Source of the DNA: Sporosalibacterium faouarense
GTDB taxonomy: Bacteria > Bacillota > Clostridia > Tissierellales > VENL01
Length of the DNA: 64,000 bases
Reading direction: 5' to 3'
NCBI RefSeq assembly: GCF_016765695.1
Contig: NZ_JAETGO010000023.1
Location: 31,257 to 95,256, forward strand
Under the pieces are notes generated by a model, which was not told the DNA's origin, did not search any database, and saw only the letters and a list, made by a program, of their open reading frames with translations. Of the stretch, positions 54,372-63,176 are shown one piece after another. A program made the position numbers and the translations under genes. Positions within the stretch are counted from its first letter, which is position 1, and every line of letters begins with the position of its first letter.

Positions 54372-55928
54372 ATGAATAGCAAGCTTAATCTTGATGTTAA
54401 TAAGATAAATAGTGCAAGAAATGCGGCTAAGAACATAGCAGAGGATGTTCAAGACTTTATTGACAGACACACTACTAGCACAATTGAAAGAACAGTAGTA
54501 AGGCTTCTAGGTGTTGATGGTGTGGATGAAATAGAAAAGCCTCTACCAAACGTGGTAGTTGATAATATTATGGAAGGTGGAGGATTACCTTTAGGAGCAG
54601 CTTACTGGCTAGGTAATGCGATTGTCCAAACTGGAAATACTCCCCAAGAGATAGCTGAGAAAATAAGTCGAGGGGAACTGGATATTACAAAGCTTTCTGT
54701 TGCTAATGATGATGAGATAAGAGATGAAGTTTATAAAATAGCTAGAGAAAATGTAGAAAAGATAGCTAAAAAGAGAGATGAAAGAGAAAGCTATCTAAAT
54801 ACAATAGGGGAAGGAAGAAAGCCTTATTTATATGTTATAGTTGCTACAGGAAATATTTATGAAGATATCATTCAAGCGAAAGCAGCAGCTAGACAAGGGG
54901 CCGATGTAATTGCAGTTATAAGAACAACTGCTCAAAGCTTACTTGATTATGTGCCATATGGGCCTACCACAGAAGGATTTGGAGGAACATATGCAACTCA
55001 AGAGAACTTTAGGCTTATGAGGGAAGCCCTTGATGAAGTCGGTGAAGAAGTTGGCAAATATATAAGGGTATGTAATTATTGTTCGGGACTATGTATGCCA
55101 GAAATAGCTGCTATGGGAGCATTAGAGAGACTTGACGTGATGCTTAATGATGCCCTATATGGAATTCTTTTTAGAGACATTAATATGCAAAGAACAATAG
55201 TTGACCAGTATTTCTCTAGAATTATAAATGGATTTGCTGGAATAATCATTAACACTGGCGAAGATAATTATTTAACTACAGCAGATGCAGTGGAAGAAGC
55301 CCATACAGTATTAGCTTCCCAGTTCATCAATGAGCAATTTGCTAAAAAGGCTGGATTACCTGAGGAACAAATGGGATTGGGTCATGCCTTCGAAATGAAT
55401 CCAAATATTGAAAATGGATTCTTATGGGAATTAGCTCAAGCACAAATGGCTAGAGAAATATTCCCTAAGGCACCTTTGAAGTATATGCCTCCAACTAAGT
55501 TTATGACAGGAGATATATTTAAGGGACATTTACAGGATGCATTATTTAATCTGATATCTATATGGACAAATCAAGGAATTCAATTATTAGGCATGCCAAC
55601 GGAAGCAATTCACACTCCTCACCTTCAAGATAGAATGCTATCTATTGAGAATGCAAAATACATCTTCAATAATGCTAGAAATATAGGGGATGAAATAGAA
55701 TTTAAAAAGGACGGAATAATTCAAAGTAGAGCTAAGGAAGTTCTGGAAAATGCAGAAAAGCTACTTAAAGATATTGAACAGGAAGGCTTATTCAGCACGA
55801 TAGAAAAAGGACAATTTGGTGGAGTGAAGAGACCTCGTGATGGAGGAAAAGGACTTGACGGAGTTACAATTAAGGATGAAAAATATTACAATCCATTTAT
55901 CCAGTTGATGCTTGGAGGTGAAAAGTAA
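54372..55928 (+). CDS. kamD: Lysine 5,6-aminomutase alpha subunit
   Basis: A 518-residue subunit that builds the TIM-barrel catalytic core of the adenosylcobalamin- and PLP-dependent enzyme converting L-beta-lysine to 3,5-diaminohexanoate. GGLPLGAAYWLGNAIVQTGN, PYLYVIVATGNIYED and QGADVIAVIRTTAQSLLDYV match the family. AAGGAGG precedes it; it overlaps kamE by one base. Confidence 0.96.
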   Translation: MNSKLNLDVNKINSARNAAKNIAEDVQDFIDRHTTSTIERTVVRLLGVDGVDEIEKPLPNVVVDNIMEGGGLPLGAAYWLGNAIVQTGNTPQEIAEKISRGELDITKLSVANDDEIRDEVYKIARENVEKIAKKRDERESYLNTIGEGRKPYLYVIVATGNIYEDIIQAKAAARQGADVIAVIRTTAQSLLDYVPYGPTTEGFGGTYATQENFRLMREALDEVGEEVGKYIRVCNYCSGLCMPEIAAMGALERLDVMLNDALYGILFRDINMQRTIVDQYFSRIINGFAGIIINTGEDNYLTTADAVEEAHTVLASQFINEQFAKKAGLPEEQMGLGHAFEMNPNIENGFLWELAQAQMAREIFPKAPLKYMPPTKFMTGDIFKGHLQDALFNLISIWTNQGIQLLGMPTEAIHTPHLQDRMLSIENAKYIFNNARNIGDEIEFKKDGIIQSRAKEVLENAEKLLKDIEQEGLFSTIEKGQFGGVKRPRDGGKGLDGVTIKDEKYYNPFIQLMLGGEK

Positions 55929-56683
55929 TGGCTTTAGAAAAGGTGGATTTAACTAGGGTAAAGCCCTATGGAGACACATTAAATGATGGAATGATGCAAT
56001 TAAGCTTTACTTTACCTATTCCGTATGGAGATGAAGCAGACGAAGCTGCAAGGAGACTGGCAAGAAAAATGGGATTGGAAGAACCAAGTGTTGTTCACTC
56101 CCATGATTTAGGAGTAGGATACACATTCTTTGTAGTATATGGTAAATGTCAACACACTGTCAATTACGAAGAAATAGAAGTGCCAAAGGTAGACGTTGAA
56201 ATAATGTCAAAGTATGAGGTTGAAGATTTTATTAAAGAAAATATTAAGAGGGATGTAGTAATTGTAGGGGCGTGTACTGGCACAGATGCTCATACTGTAG
56301 GAATAGATGCTATTATGAATATGAAGGGCTATGATGGTCATTATGGTTTAGAAAGATATAAGATGGTAGAAGCCTATAACCTAGGTAGTCAGGTTCCCAA
56401 TGAAGAGCTAGTGGCTAAAGCCATTGAACTTAATGCAGACGCAATATTAGTATCTCAGGTTGTTACTCAAAAGGATGTTCATATACCAAATTTAACTGAA
56501 TTGACTGAGCTTTTAGAAGCGGAAGGTATGAGAGATAAGATTGTATTAGTATGTGGTGGACCACGTATTTCTCATGAATTAGCTAAAGAACTTGGATATG
56601 ATGCAGGATTTGGATCGGGAAGCTTTGCCAATAATGTCGCTTCATTTATAGTAAAGGAAATAGTTGAACGAAAGCTAGTATAG
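55928..56683 (+). CDS. kamE: Lysine 5,6-aminomutase beta subunit
   Basis: A 251-residue Rossmann subunit carrying both cofactors: the base-off cobalamin motif DAHTVG with His122, and the PLP lysine 11 residues later (Lys133 in MNMKG). That spacing equals H133/K144 of the Clostridium sticklandii enzyme. The end is VCGGPRISHELAKELGYDAG, typical of B12-binding domains. A terminator follows, so the genes for the next steps (kce, kal) are not in this operon. Confidence 0.96.
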   Translation: MALEKVDLTRVKPYGDTLNDGMMQLSFTLPIPYGDEADEAARRLARKMGLEEPSVVHSHDLGVGYTFFVVYGKCQHTVNYEEIEVPKVDVEIMSKYEVEDFIKENIKRDVVIVGACTGTDAHTVGIDAIMNMKGYDGHYGLERYKMVEAYNLGSQVPNEELVAKAIELNADAILVSQVVTQKDVHIPNLTELTELLEAEGMRDKIVLVCGGPRISHELAKELGYDAGFGSGSFANNVASFIVKEIVERKLV

Positions 56684-56691
56684 TTTTAAGT

Positions 56692-56728
56692 AAGTGCCAC
56701 TTGTTTTAAACAGGTGGCACTTTTTTTG
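56692..56728 (+). terminator. Terminator of the lysine operon
   Basis: AAGTGCCACTTGTTT pairs with AAACAGGTGGCACTT (one G-T pair), followed by TTTTTT. Confidence 0.9.
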
Positions 56729-56820
56729 AGTTAATATTAAGTACATATATTTTTGTAGAAATAGTTATAATAAATTAATGGTAGTTTATCATAATCCTTC
56801 TAATAAAAAGCGGTGAATTT

Positions 56821-57189
56821 ATGGGAAATAACATTATAAATATTATATTAATTATTTTAATTATAACTATTTTTCTGGGATACTTTATTATTATGGATAT
56901 GACCTTTAAAGATAAGATAGATACTAATTTAAAATTAGCTGAAACCTATGCGAAAGAAGAAAAATGGAATAAAGTTCTAGAAGTTACATATGAACTTAAA
57001 GATATTTGGAAAAAGCATAAACATCTATTAATGTTTAACTTTGCAGAAGCAGAGTTTACTGGTTTTGAAAATCACTTAAACTATATTATTGGAGGGGCTG
57101 AAGCAAAGCAGTTAGATATCACATTAAGTAATATTCTAACAGCTCAAGAACAATGGACAAATGCCAAAAAATTAGTACCTGAACCTTAA
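56821..57189 (+). CDS. DUF4363 protein
   Basis: A 122-residue protein with an N-terminal membrane helix (7-25) and a helical outer domain (KLAETYAKEEKWNKVLEVT, LNYIIGGAEAKQLD) of DUF4363 type. This family is usually next to DUF421 genes in spore formers. Twelve bases separate it from the next gene. Confidence 0.85.
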   Translation: MGNNIINIILIILIITIFLGYFIIMDMTFKDKIDTNLKLAETYAKEEKWNKVLEVTYELKDIWKKHKHLLMFNFAEAEFTGFENHLNYIIGGAEAKQLDITLSNILTAQEQWTNAKKLVPEP

Positions 57190-57201
57190 GGAGGCAATAT
57201 C

Positions 57202-57894
57202 ATGGATATAATTGTATATATTTTAAGGTGCGTTGTTATGCTATTTGTAACATGGACTGGCATAAGGCTTATAGGTAAGAAATCAATAGCAGAAATGACA
57301 GCCTATGATTTAGGAGCTATTATGGTTTTAACAACAGTTGCAGCAGAGCCTATAGCTTATAAAATAGCCTCAAAGGTTACGGTAGGAGTTTTTGCTATAG
57401 TAATAACAACACTTATTTTAGGTTCATTATCTCTAAAAGGATTTTTCTATAATATAGATTCAAAGCCTTCGGTGGTGATTATGGATGGAAAAATAAATGA
57501 GAAGGAACTAAAAAGAGCAAGAATGAATTTACCACTACTTTTATCAGAGCTTAGAACTAAGGGTTATCAGAATGTATCTGATGTTAGATATGCTATAATT
57601 GAACCCAATGGAAAAGTATCTGTTATAGCTAAATCTCAAATAAGTCCTGTTACACCTAAAGTAATAGGGATTCCTTCAGCCCCCATAAACTTAGCCATTC
57701 CCCTTATAATAGATGGAAAGATTGAGGATAGAAATCTTAGATTTTTACAAAAAGATAAAAAATGGTTATCTCAACAACTAAAGGCATTTGAAGTTGGTAG
57801 CTTTGAAGAGGTTCTTTTGGCTCAATATGATTCATCAGGACAACTATTCGTAAATACAAAAAATAGGAAAATGGAAATACCTAATATCCCATAA
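57202..57894 (+). CDS. DUF421 (YetF-like) membrane protein
   Basis: A 230-residue membrane protein with three N-terminal helices (5-80) and a cytoplasmic domain with the DUF421 blocks GKKSIAEMTAYDLG, SKPSVVIMDGKINEKEL and LLSELRTKGYQNVSDVRYA. Its relatives occur in the spoVA2 type operons that affect spore heat resistance and germination, where DUF1657 genes are also found. Function unproven. Confidence 0.88.
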   Translation: MDIIVYILRCVVMLFVTWTGIRLIGKKSIAEMTAYDLGAIMVLTTVAAEPIAYKIASKVTVGVFAIVITTLILGSLSLKGFFYNIDSKPSVVIMDGKINEKELKRARMNLPLLLSELRTKGYQNVSDVRYAIIEPNGKVSVIAKSQISPVTPKVIGIPSAPINLAIPLIIDGKIEDRNLRFLQKDKKWLSQQLKAFEVGSFEEVLLAQYDSSGQLFVNTKNRKMEIPNIP

Positions 57895-57958
57895 TATTTT
57901 TAGTTATATGACAAATAATATGATTGAAGCTAATGAAAAGTGAAAGGAGAAGCACTCT

Positions 57959-58168
57959 ATGACTACAATAAATAAATTAGAAAAGGCTTTAGCAAGTGCA
58001 AAAGGGTTGGCTGCCGATTTTAAAACATTTTCCATGGATACAGATGATAAGAATGCACAGCAAATGTTTAATATGCTATCTACAAATGCAGATAATATAG
58101 CTCAAACTTTACAAAACAGAGTTAATTTTGTTAAAAGTGAAGAGCCACAGTATAATCAACAACAATAA
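57959..58168 (+). CDS. DUF1657 protein
   Basis: A 69-residue soluble helical protein, DUF1657 (LASAKGLAADFKTFSMDTDD, NMLSTNADNIAQTLQNRV). In spore formers it is the small first gene of spoVA2-like clusters. Here it follows DUF4363 and DUF421, but no spoVAC, spoVAD or spoVAEb gene is near. Confidence 0.85.
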   Translation: MTTINKLEKALASAKGLAADFKTFSMDTDDKNAQQMFNMLSTNADNIAQTLQNRVNFVKSEEPQYNQQQ

Positions 58169-58285
58169 AAATGAACATTATTTATTGGTAGGGAAAATAT
58201 AAGTAGAACAAATAGAAGGTAAAGTATTAGGTGACTTTCACCAATGCTCGCAAATACTACGTGTACCCATACTAAGAACATGAAG
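58169..58285 (+). other. Unexplained transcribed stretch after DUF1657
   Basis: Contains a perfect small hairpin GGTGA-CTT-TCACC (58231-58243) and then an unstructured stretch up to a strong terminator. No ORF of more than about 20 codons is convincing. It may be only a 3' UTR. Confidence 0.3.
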
Positions 58286-58313
58286 AAGCGGCGATTTTTT
58301 CGCCGCCTTTTTT
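58286..58313 (+). terminator. Strong GC-rich intrinsic terminator
   Basis: GCGGCGA pairs with TCGCCGC around TTTTT, followed by CTTTTTT. Confidence 0.9.
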
Positions 58314-58369
58314 AGTAAATTAAATTTTTTTAGTTTCCTTATTTGTACTTAATTAATCACCTAAGTAGA

Positions 58370-58999
58370 CTATTTTAGAGGTTCCTTACCGGTATCATAA
58401 TATGGACCTCCTATATGTGTTCCATCTCCATAAAAGTCTGTATACCTCTCGTAATAGAAAAATTCATCATCATCGCCATATCGTATTTGCCACTCGATTT
58501 GAATAGTATCATATTTACCTGCAACCGCAGCAGCAATAACACCAATAATAGTAATTCCTACCCAAGGTGCAGTAGCCGCTATTATACCTGCGATTATAGC
58601 AGTCGATAATCCCCCAGTTGATATTTCGTCAGATGAATAGTGCCAAGAACCCCAGTCAATTGATTCAGTAGTAGAATATAAAGATGAGCTATGGTCTAAA
58701 TTTGAAGATTTACTAGATAGATTATCAATGAAATTATTGTTTAGTTCATTTCCATCTAAATAAATCTTTCCGTTATCGTTTACTATGGTGTTTTGTATTA
58801 CTCCTTTTAGAGTTTTTACAAAAACTGTAATTTTATCATCATCGATATTTCTTTCCAATGTGAAACCTAGCTCTTCATCTGTGTATACTTCTTTATCACT
58901 TGAGAAATATTCCTCAGTAGCAAAAACATTAAGTGGAAAGGCAGTGATTATTAAGCAAGCAATTAGTAAAATTGCTAAAAGTTCTTTCTTTTTATTCAT
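58370..58999 (-). CDS. Secreted protein, possibly geobacillin-26-like bacteriocin
   Basis: A 209-residue exported protein with a signal peptide cut near NVFA. A hydrophilic Asp/Asn-rich domain (30-110) is followed by WGSWHYSSDEI, a Gly/Ala/Ile hydrophobic stretch (about 132-165) and an aromatic, acidic end (FFYYERYTDFYGDG). This layout (WGxW, hydrophobic segment, aromatic tail) resembles the geobacillin-26 family of large bacteriocins, but the match is by eye only. A divergent small membrane protein next door could be its immunity partner. GAAGGAG lies before the start. Confidence 0.5.
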   Translation of the reverse strand: MNKKKELLAILLIACLIITAFPLNVFATEEYFSSDKEVYTDEELGFTLERNIDDDKITVFVKTLKGVIQNTIVNDNGKIYLDGNELNNNFIDNLSSKSSNLDHSSSLYSTTESIDWGSWHYSSDEISTGGLSTAIIAGIIAATAPWVGITIIGVIAAAVAGKYDTIQIEWQIRYGDDDEFFYYERYTDFYGDGTHIGGPYYDTGKEPLK

Positions 59000-59151
59000 T
59001 TCTCACACTCCTTCTTTGATAGTAACTATATCAATGGCCATTAATATATATATATGGTATCATGAAATAAAGAAAATGTAAAGAAGTTTACATACATTTA
59101 TTTACATTAATATATTAATATGGTATAATTTTATAAAGGGGAGTGATATAT

Positions 59152-59493
59152 TTGGAAAGCACAGCAAAAAGGTCAATTGTGTTAATACTAATATCCTTAA
59201 TAATAAGTTTCTTAGTGTATATGTGCACTAATCTAGGAATAAATAGTTTTTTTCATTTGTTTGTATATTTTTTGAGTTTACTTGTGCTACCTGACTGGCT
59301 TAGAAATAACAAAATAAACTGGCGTATGAAATTACTATTAACTATATTTGTTGGCATTATAAGTATTACAACACTTATTCATATTTTTGGGATAGGTAAA
59401 ATTTTGTATAGATATACTATTATATTCTGTATTGCAATTATTTGTTTCATTATTATAGACACTATAAATGCTAAAAAAAATGTTAAAGATTAA
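59152..59493 (+). CDS. Small four-helix membrane protein
   Basis: A 113-residue hydrophobic protein with four predicted membrane helices and short loops; no known family is recognised. The TTG at 59152 is 8 bases after AAGGGGAG; the GTG at 59143 overlaps that site. It is divergent from the geobacillin-like gene, so an immunity role is possible but unproven. Confidence 0.6.
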   Translation: MESTAKRSIVLILISLIISFLVYMCTNLGINSFFHLFVYFLSLLVLPDWLRNNKINWRMKLLLTIFVGIISITTLIHIFGIGKILYRYTIIFCIAIICFIIIDTINAKKNVKD

Positions 59494-59742
59494 GCTAATT
59501 AGTAATTTTTTGTTTTAGCAGTAAAGCAAAAATATATAGAGTCCATAGTATAATCTGTAAAATTAATAAGTGGTAATAGGCATAGTAGAAGCGACAGTTC
59601 TTTAGTCGCTTCTTTTATATGCCATAAATTGTAAAAAATGTTTTGAAATAACGAAATTTAGTAGTATAATGTTAAGTGTATGTTAAATTTGATGTTTAAG
59701 TTAATTACTTTTTACTAAAATAAATTATATGAGGATTTTGAA

Positions 59743-61854
59743 ATGAATATACTAAAAAGAAAGTTTATTGGAAAAATCACATTACTACTACACTCCAATG
59801 GTATTGAAGAAACAAGACTTAGTAAGGAAAACAAATTGGGCTATATTATAATTGTGTTTATGTCTATCTTTTTAACATTTACTTCTGAATTGCTATTCAG
59901 AGGAGGGGTTGAAAAGACTTTGTCATGGATGATAAATAATCCTATTTCAATCATCTGGAATTATATTATAGTTATATCCATTATTTCACTACTTGCATCT
60001 TTGATAAATATCAATATTTCAATTGTCATTAGTAGTGCAGTAATTATTTTTCTATCGTTTATGAATAGCATTAAAATTAGCTTAAGGAATATTCCATTAA
60101 TACCAAAAGATTTTTCACTCTTTAATGAAATGGCATCTATATCAAGATTAGCTGTAAATTTTAGAATGATTATGTTTTTGATTCTAGGAATAATTATAAT
60201 AGCTGTAATATGCTATACCTTATTTAAAATATCAAAAGTAAATTTCAGTATAACTAATAGAATTATTCTTTTTATAATGGCGATAGTAACTCTAACTAGT
60301 ACAAGCTTTACGGATAGAATGGGTATAAATAATCAAACTGCTTCATTAGAAGATATGGGATTCGTACAATTCTTCTATTCTAAACTACAAAAACAGTCTG
60401 ATTTTAATGACATAGATTTTTGGGACAATGGAGAGTTCTTTTTAATAGATGATAATTATAAAAGAGCAGAAGAAAAACCTAATATCATAATTATTATGAA
60501 TGAAACATTTTGGGACCCAACTTTAATGGATAATCTTAAGCTCGATGTGAATGTAACTGAAACTGTGGATAAGCTTAGAAGAAAAGGCATTTATGGATAT
60601 TTTAAGACTCCAGCTTTTGGAGGAGGAACTTCAAATGTTGAATTTGAATTATTAACAGGAAATTCAACTAGCTATTATGACCCGGGATATATGCTTTATT
60701 CAAATGAAGTAAAAGAGCCTTCATTATCCTTAGCTAGCATTTTAGGGAATCAAGGTTACAAGACAAAAGCAATTCATCCATATAAAAGCTGGTATTGGAA
60801 TAGAAGAGAAGTATATAAGCTATTAGGTTTTGATGAGTTTCTTAGTGAAGAATATTTGGTAAATCCTGATTATAAAGGGTTCTTCATATCTGATGAATAT
60901 GTCACTGATACTATAATTCAAGAAATAGAATCAACCGATGATCCTCTTTTTCTATTTGCAGTTACTATGCAAAACCATGGACCCTATAATGACGACAGAT
61001 ACGAAGATTATGGACTTGATGTAGACGTTAAAAATAACTTGGACAATGAATCAATGCAAATTCTCAGAACCTATTCACAAGGTATTTATGATGCAGATAA
61101 GGCATTGGGGAAATTAGTAGACTATATAGACAAGCAAAAGAAGCCTACCATGGTATTGTTTTTTGGAGACCACTTGCCAATACTAGGTATGGACCTTAAA
61201 GTATATAATGAACTAGATTTTATGAATGCAAATTCTGTAAATAATGGGAGAATGGATCTTTACTCTGTACCATTTATTTTATACTCAAACTATAAAAGTG
61301 TCTCAGAAGATATGGGCACATTAAATACATCTTTTATGGCACCATATTTACTTAGATATGCAGGACTTGAGATGCCAAACTATTTTAAACAACTATATGG
61401 GCTATCCCAAGAAATATCTGTAATCAGCCCAATCTATGCTGTAAACAAAAATAATGAATTTATAAACCAAGGAAATGAAGAATTCGAAAAGTATAATAGA
61501 ATATATAAAAGTCTTCAATTTAAGAACATGTATAATAACAATGGAGAAGGTGAAGATGAACAATGGATAATTAGGGATAATAATAGCTATAATAAAGAAT
61601 TAAATAATATAGTTATTAAGGGTGGGAAATTTGATGGCAATAAGTTTACAATCAGTGGAAAGAATCTCTATCCCAATTCTAAATTATATATAAATGATAA
61701 ACTGTATGAGTATACCTTTATTGACAAGACATCCATAAGCTTATCAAATGTAAATATTGATAATAAGTCTACTATACAAATGAAGTTACTGGACTCAGAA
61801 GATAATTTAATATGTGAGTCCAATAAGTTTATATACTCCTCAGATAGGGAGTAA
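59743..61854 (+). CDS. LTA synthase family protein (sulfatase fold)
   Basis: A 703-residue membrane enzyme that probably polymerises glycerol-phosphate from phosphatidylglycerol onto a lipid or polymer. Five membrane helices fill about residues 30-190. The extracellular sulfatase domain (about 245-560) has MNETFWDP with the metal Glu, the nucleophile Thr in GGGTSNVEFELLTG, and GDHLPILG. About 100 C-terminal residues, after a Gly/Glu-rich linker, are extra and may bind wall material. It lies alone with its own promoter region and terminator. Confidence 0.88.
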   Translation: MNILKRKFIGKITLLLHSNGIEETRLSKENKLGYIIIVFMSIFLTFTSELLFRGGVEKTLSWMINNPISIIWNYIIVISIISLLASLININISIVISSAVIIFLSFMNSIKISLRNIPLIPKDFSLFNEMASISRLAVNFRMIMFLILGIIIIAVICYTLFKISKVNFSITNRIILFIMAIVTLTSTSFTDRMGINNQTASLEDMGFVQFFYSKLQKQSDFNDIDFWDNGEFFLIDDNYKRAEEKPNIIIIMNETFWDPTLMDNLKLDVNVTETVDKLRRKGIYGYFKTPAFGGGTSNVEFELLTGNSTSYYDPGYMLYSNEVKEPSLSLASILGNQGYKTKAIHPYKSWYWNRREVYKLLGFDEFLSEEYLVNPDYKGFFISDEYVTDTIIQEIESTDDPLFLFAVTMQNHGPYNDDRYEDYGLDVDVKNNLDNESMQILRTYSQGIYDADKALGKLVDYIDKQKKPTMVLFFGDHLPILGMDLKVYNELDFMNANSVNNGRMDLYSVPFILYSNYKSVSEDMGTLNTSFMAPYLLRYAGLEMPNYFKQLYGLSQEISVISPIYAVNKNNEFINQGNEEFEKYNRIYKSLQFKNMYNNNGEGEDEQWIIRDNNSYNKELNNIVIKGGKFDGNKFTISGKNLYPNSKLYINDKLYEYTFIDKTSISLSNVNIDNKSTIQMKLLDSEDNLICESNKFIYSSDRE

Positions 61855-61914
61855 TATCTATGGCAAATTAGTTATTCATAAACTTTGGGGCATTATATTT
61901 TATGAATTTTTAGT

Positions 61915-61962
61915 ATGAAAAGGATTTAGGAACATTTCTAAGTCTTTTTCATGCTTTTTTTA
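61915..61962 (+). terminator. Intrinsic terminator
   Basis: ATGAAAAGGATTTAG pairs with CTAAGTCTTTTTCAT (one mismatch), followed by GCTTTTTTTAA. Confidence 0.8.
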
Positions 61963-62114
61963 ATAAACACTATGTTTAAGTATTAACTTAAAGCATTTAG
62001 ATTAACTTAATGAACTTTTAAAGCAAAACAAGTCTAAAACACTATGCTGTAAGCTTAACCTATACACTTTAAGTAGTACTATCGAACACTCATACCTTTT
62101 CATATTAACTAATT

Positions 62115-62528
62115 TTAGTTGGATATTATTTTTTTTAACTTCTTAATTAAAATGTCAACTTGGGTTGAAAGAGAATCATCACTTGAAGTTACGACTTCAA
62201 CATTACATCTTCCTGACGGAAGCAATATCTTTTTTGCAGGGCTAGAAGAAATGGACTCAGCCATTCGAGGGGTGATTTCTCCCTTTAAACCATTAGCAAG
62301 AACTATTGCAATTGGTCCTAAAATCACATCAACTCTTGGAGAATTAAAGACCACAGGGTTTTCTCCAGTAGCCCCATGGTTAGCCCCTACTTTTAGCATT
62401 GAAGAAGTAGCTATAGAATTTGTTCCAATTGCTAGGATTTCTAAATTTAAATCTAGATTTTTTCTAATTTCTTGTATTATTTTAACTCCTATTCCTCCAC
62501 CTTGACCGTCAATAACTGCAATAACCAT
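62115..62528 (-). CDS. DUF3842 protein
   Basis: A 137-residue cytosolic protein with a Rossmann-like Gly-rich start (IAVIDGQGGGIGVKIIQEI) and the DUF3842 blocks NSIATSSMLKVGANHGATGENP and PSGRCNVEVV. The family is widespread in Clostridia and has no known function. AGGAGG precedes the ATG. Confidence 0.88.
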   Translation of the reverse strand: MVIAVIDGQGGGIGVKIIQEIRKNLDLNLEILAIGTNSIATSSMLKVGANHGATGENPVVFNSPRVDVILGPIAIVLANGLKGEITPRMAESISSSPAKKILLPSGRCNVEVVTSSDDSLSTQVDILIKKLKKIISN

Positions 62529-63065
62529 AAAAACCTCCTAGATTATGAAAATATATTTTTAAAAAGAATCACACAATTTAAGAAACAGTTTATTCAATGT
62601 ATTCAATTTTTTTGTACACACCTATTATTTTAATCAACATATTTAATATAACATAGATAAATATACTTTGTCCTTATAGACATAAGAAATAGAAATAAAA
62701 ATAAAAAAAAGTTTAAAGAGGGTACCTTAAAAATAAAAAAGTTTCGTATACTATAGATGTAAAAGACCAAAGCAATTACCAAATACTTTAATATAGATTT
62801 TGTAGAGAAAATAGACTGTACCCCACCCATCATGCAGTCTATTTTCTTTTTTTTGTAAACAAATTATGATAAAAAACGTCAAAATAGTATAATAGTACTA
62901 TTTTTATGATTTAAGAATATAAACTTGGGAGATATAGGCAATATAAGGTATAATTGGACCAACAATTTAGATTAGTAAAGCCCATTCTTTGGCAGGAAAG
63001 GAATGCGTTAATATAGAATATATATATAAGAATTATTTTGTAACCTATTTGTAATATTATGAAGC
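62529..63065. other. Long intergenic region with a lone terminator
   Basis: About 540 bases with no credible gene; the only ORF (62630-62833, minus) is Phe/Leu-rich low-complexity translation. It contains a rightward terminator at 62806-62854 that no gene explains, so a small RNA may be made here. Confidence 0.5.
62806..62854 (+). terminator. Orphan intrinsic terminator
   Basis: AGAAAATAGACTG (62806-62818) pairs with CAGTCTATTTTCT (62835-62847), followed by a T run. No + strand gene lies between this hairpin and 62529. Confidence 0.85.
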
Positions 63066-63093
63066 TAAAAAAATACTAATAATTTGCCGATAT
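63066..63093 (+). promoter_or_regulatory. Sigma-D (FliA-type) promoter
   Basis: TAAA, 16 bases, GCCGATAT: the -10 is a perfect flagellar sigma consensus. It is about 84 bases upstream of the secreted protein gene. Confidence 0.65.
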
Positions 63094-63176
63094 TAGTAGA
63101 AGAAAAGGGAAAAACGAAGTTGACATAAGATGGGGATTGAAATAAAAAGATACATCTTACAAAAGGAGGAAAGTAA

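Noticed and set aside
62119..62505. 128-residue + strand ORF opposite DUF3842
   Set aside because: Antisense of a recognised family; no ribosome site.
62630..62833. ORF of 67 residues on the minus strand
   Set aside because: Phe/Leu-rich low-complexity translation of an AT-rich intergenic region, lies across a terminator and lacks a ribosome site.
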